5,986 nt of DNA. It comes from an uncultured Clostridia bacterium. GTDB taxonomy: Bacteria; Bacillota; Clostridia; Christensenellales; UBA1242. The position numbers and the translations under genes are program-made. The stretch spans positions 1-5,986 of the forward strand of contig USJH01000059.1 in assembly GCA_900554955.1 (NCBI GenBank), given 5' to 3'. This document shows, in pieces, positions 5,704-5,986 of this stretch (positions are counted from its first letter, which is position 1; every line of letters begins with the position of its first letter). The notes beneath the pieces were generated by a model. That model worked only from the letters and a program-made list of their open reading frames with translations. It was not told the DNA's origin and ran no database searches.

Positions 5704-5986
5704 GGATATCTCCATTCTGTTTCTGACGGAGATGTTGATGATGCAACCGGCGGAACAGTTAAGCTTTATGCAAATCAAACACCTGGTGCAAGTGTTTCTA
5801 ACGATTGGGCATATGGTGGCCCAAACATTGAAAGAACAATTTATGCAACACCAAAAGAGAGTTGGACATTTGACGGTTGGTTCAAAACTGCAGATTGCTC
5901 TGGAACAGCAGTTTCAACAGATGCAGAATATACTTTCAAAACTGGATCTAACGGAAACTTCACATATTATGCAAAATTTGTTCCAA
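5644..5986 (+). CDS. Continuation of the same repeat protein in the shifted frame, 3' partial
   Basis: From 5644 the frame one base back is open for 114 codons to the window end. It reads I-T-A-A-D-A-D-V-G-K and onwards. The first part completes an Ig-like strand pattern begun before the break. Residues 34-114 form a divergent InlB-like repeat: G-G-T-V-K-L-Y-A-N, then Y-A-T-P-K-E-S-W-T-F-D-G-W-F, then Y-T-F and Y-Y-A-K-F. There is no start codon with a ribosome binding site, so this is not an independent gene; it is the displaced 3' part of the upstream CDS. Codon use (ACA, GCA, GTT, CTT) matches the upstream gene. The natural C-terminus, including any cell-wall anchor, lies beyond the window. 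The previous frame is also open here by chance, but it encodes a low-complexity L/Q/M-rich string with no resemblance to the repeats. Confidence 0.82.
   Translation, partial: MTAADADVGKISIRICYMVAGYLHSVSDGDVDDATGGTVKLYANQTPGASVSNDWAYGGPNIERTIYATPKESWTFDGWFKTADCSGTAVSTDAEYTFKTGSNGNFTYYAKFVP
5743..5985 (+). repeat. Divergent InlB-like repeat in the shifted frame
   Basis: It encodes A-T-G-G-T-V-K-L-Y-A-N at the start, A-T-P-K-E-S-W-T-F-D-G-W-F in the middle, and Y-T-F-K-T-G and F-T-Y-Y-A-K-F-V-P at the end. The G-G-x-V ... A-x-P-x-x-x-x-F-x-G-W ... Y-x-F ... Y-x-A-x-F order fits the divergent InlB/Flg_new_2-type beta repeats that often follow Flg_new repeats in stalks. The last base of the window cuts the next codon. 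Confidence 0.7.

Noticed and set aside
5479..5778. Two overlapping minus-strand open frames near the 3' end (5479-5778 and 5436-5681)
   Set aside because: Both lie antisense to repeat-coding sequence that continues across 5647, and neither resembles a known protein. The repeats on the + strand explain the region.
5648..5986. The original frame is also open (113 codons) after the TAA at 5645-5647, suggesting stop read-through
   Set aside because: That frame gives an L/Q/M-rich string with no repeat motif, whereas the frame one base back gives the D-V-G-K and F-D-G-W-F motifs. Read-through would produce unrelated sequence.

Overview
The window lies inside one very long protein-coding gene on the + strand. 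Neither end of the gene is visible. The reading frame is already open at base 2, with no ribosome binding site before the first ATG (base 32), and it runs to a TAA at 5645-5647. Coding sequence of the same kind then resumes at once in the frame one base back and stays open to the window end. The product is a modular, repeat-built protein of the BspA-like / DUF285 (Pfam PF03382, leucine-rich-repeat-like) type. It ends, as far as visible, in InlB B-repeat / Flg_new-like beta repeats. This architecture is typical of very large secreted or surface-displayed adhesin-like proteins.

Organism: the DNA is AT-rich (roughly one third G+C by eye). The protein style (N-V-T-x-M-x-x-M-F-x-x-C repeats followed by Y-x-F-x-G-W ... 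Y-A-x-W repeats) is common in uncultured gut Bacillota and their relatives. DUF285 is also abundant in mycoplasmas. However, every Trp here is TGG and there is no in-frame TGA over about 1,880 codons, which argues against the mycoplasma genetic code. The lineage call is inference only.

Layout (residue numbers count from the ATG at base 32): bases 2-301, an unrecognised N-terminal stretch, possibly the tail of an earlier module; 302-1666, 1667-2380, 2381-3448 and 3449-4600, four homologous super-modules. Each super-module has a beta-rich head, a P-x-x-(S/C)-S-N-L-F hinge, a run of about 26-residue DUF285 repeats (11, 3, 8 and 8 recognisable units), a cap unit in which M-F becomes M-L (degenerate in the fourth), and a linker tail. 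Next come 4601-4831, an InlB/Flg_new-like repeat; 4838-5434, a second such repeat split by a nested domain of about 133 residues (4970-5368); 5435-5703, an Ig-like segment that crosses the frame break; and 5743-5985, a further divergent InlB-like repeat in the shifted frame.

The clearest anomaly is the frame break. It is pinned to a few bases around 5641-5647 by flanking stops in the two frames. Restoring one A gives a normal Ig-like motif (T-T-Y-K-I-T-A-A-D-A-D-V-G-K) across the junction. It is therefore either a recent one-base deletion or a sequencing/assembly error. No RNA gene, mobile element, CRISPR, promoter or terminator was found, and there is no intergenic stretch to hold one.
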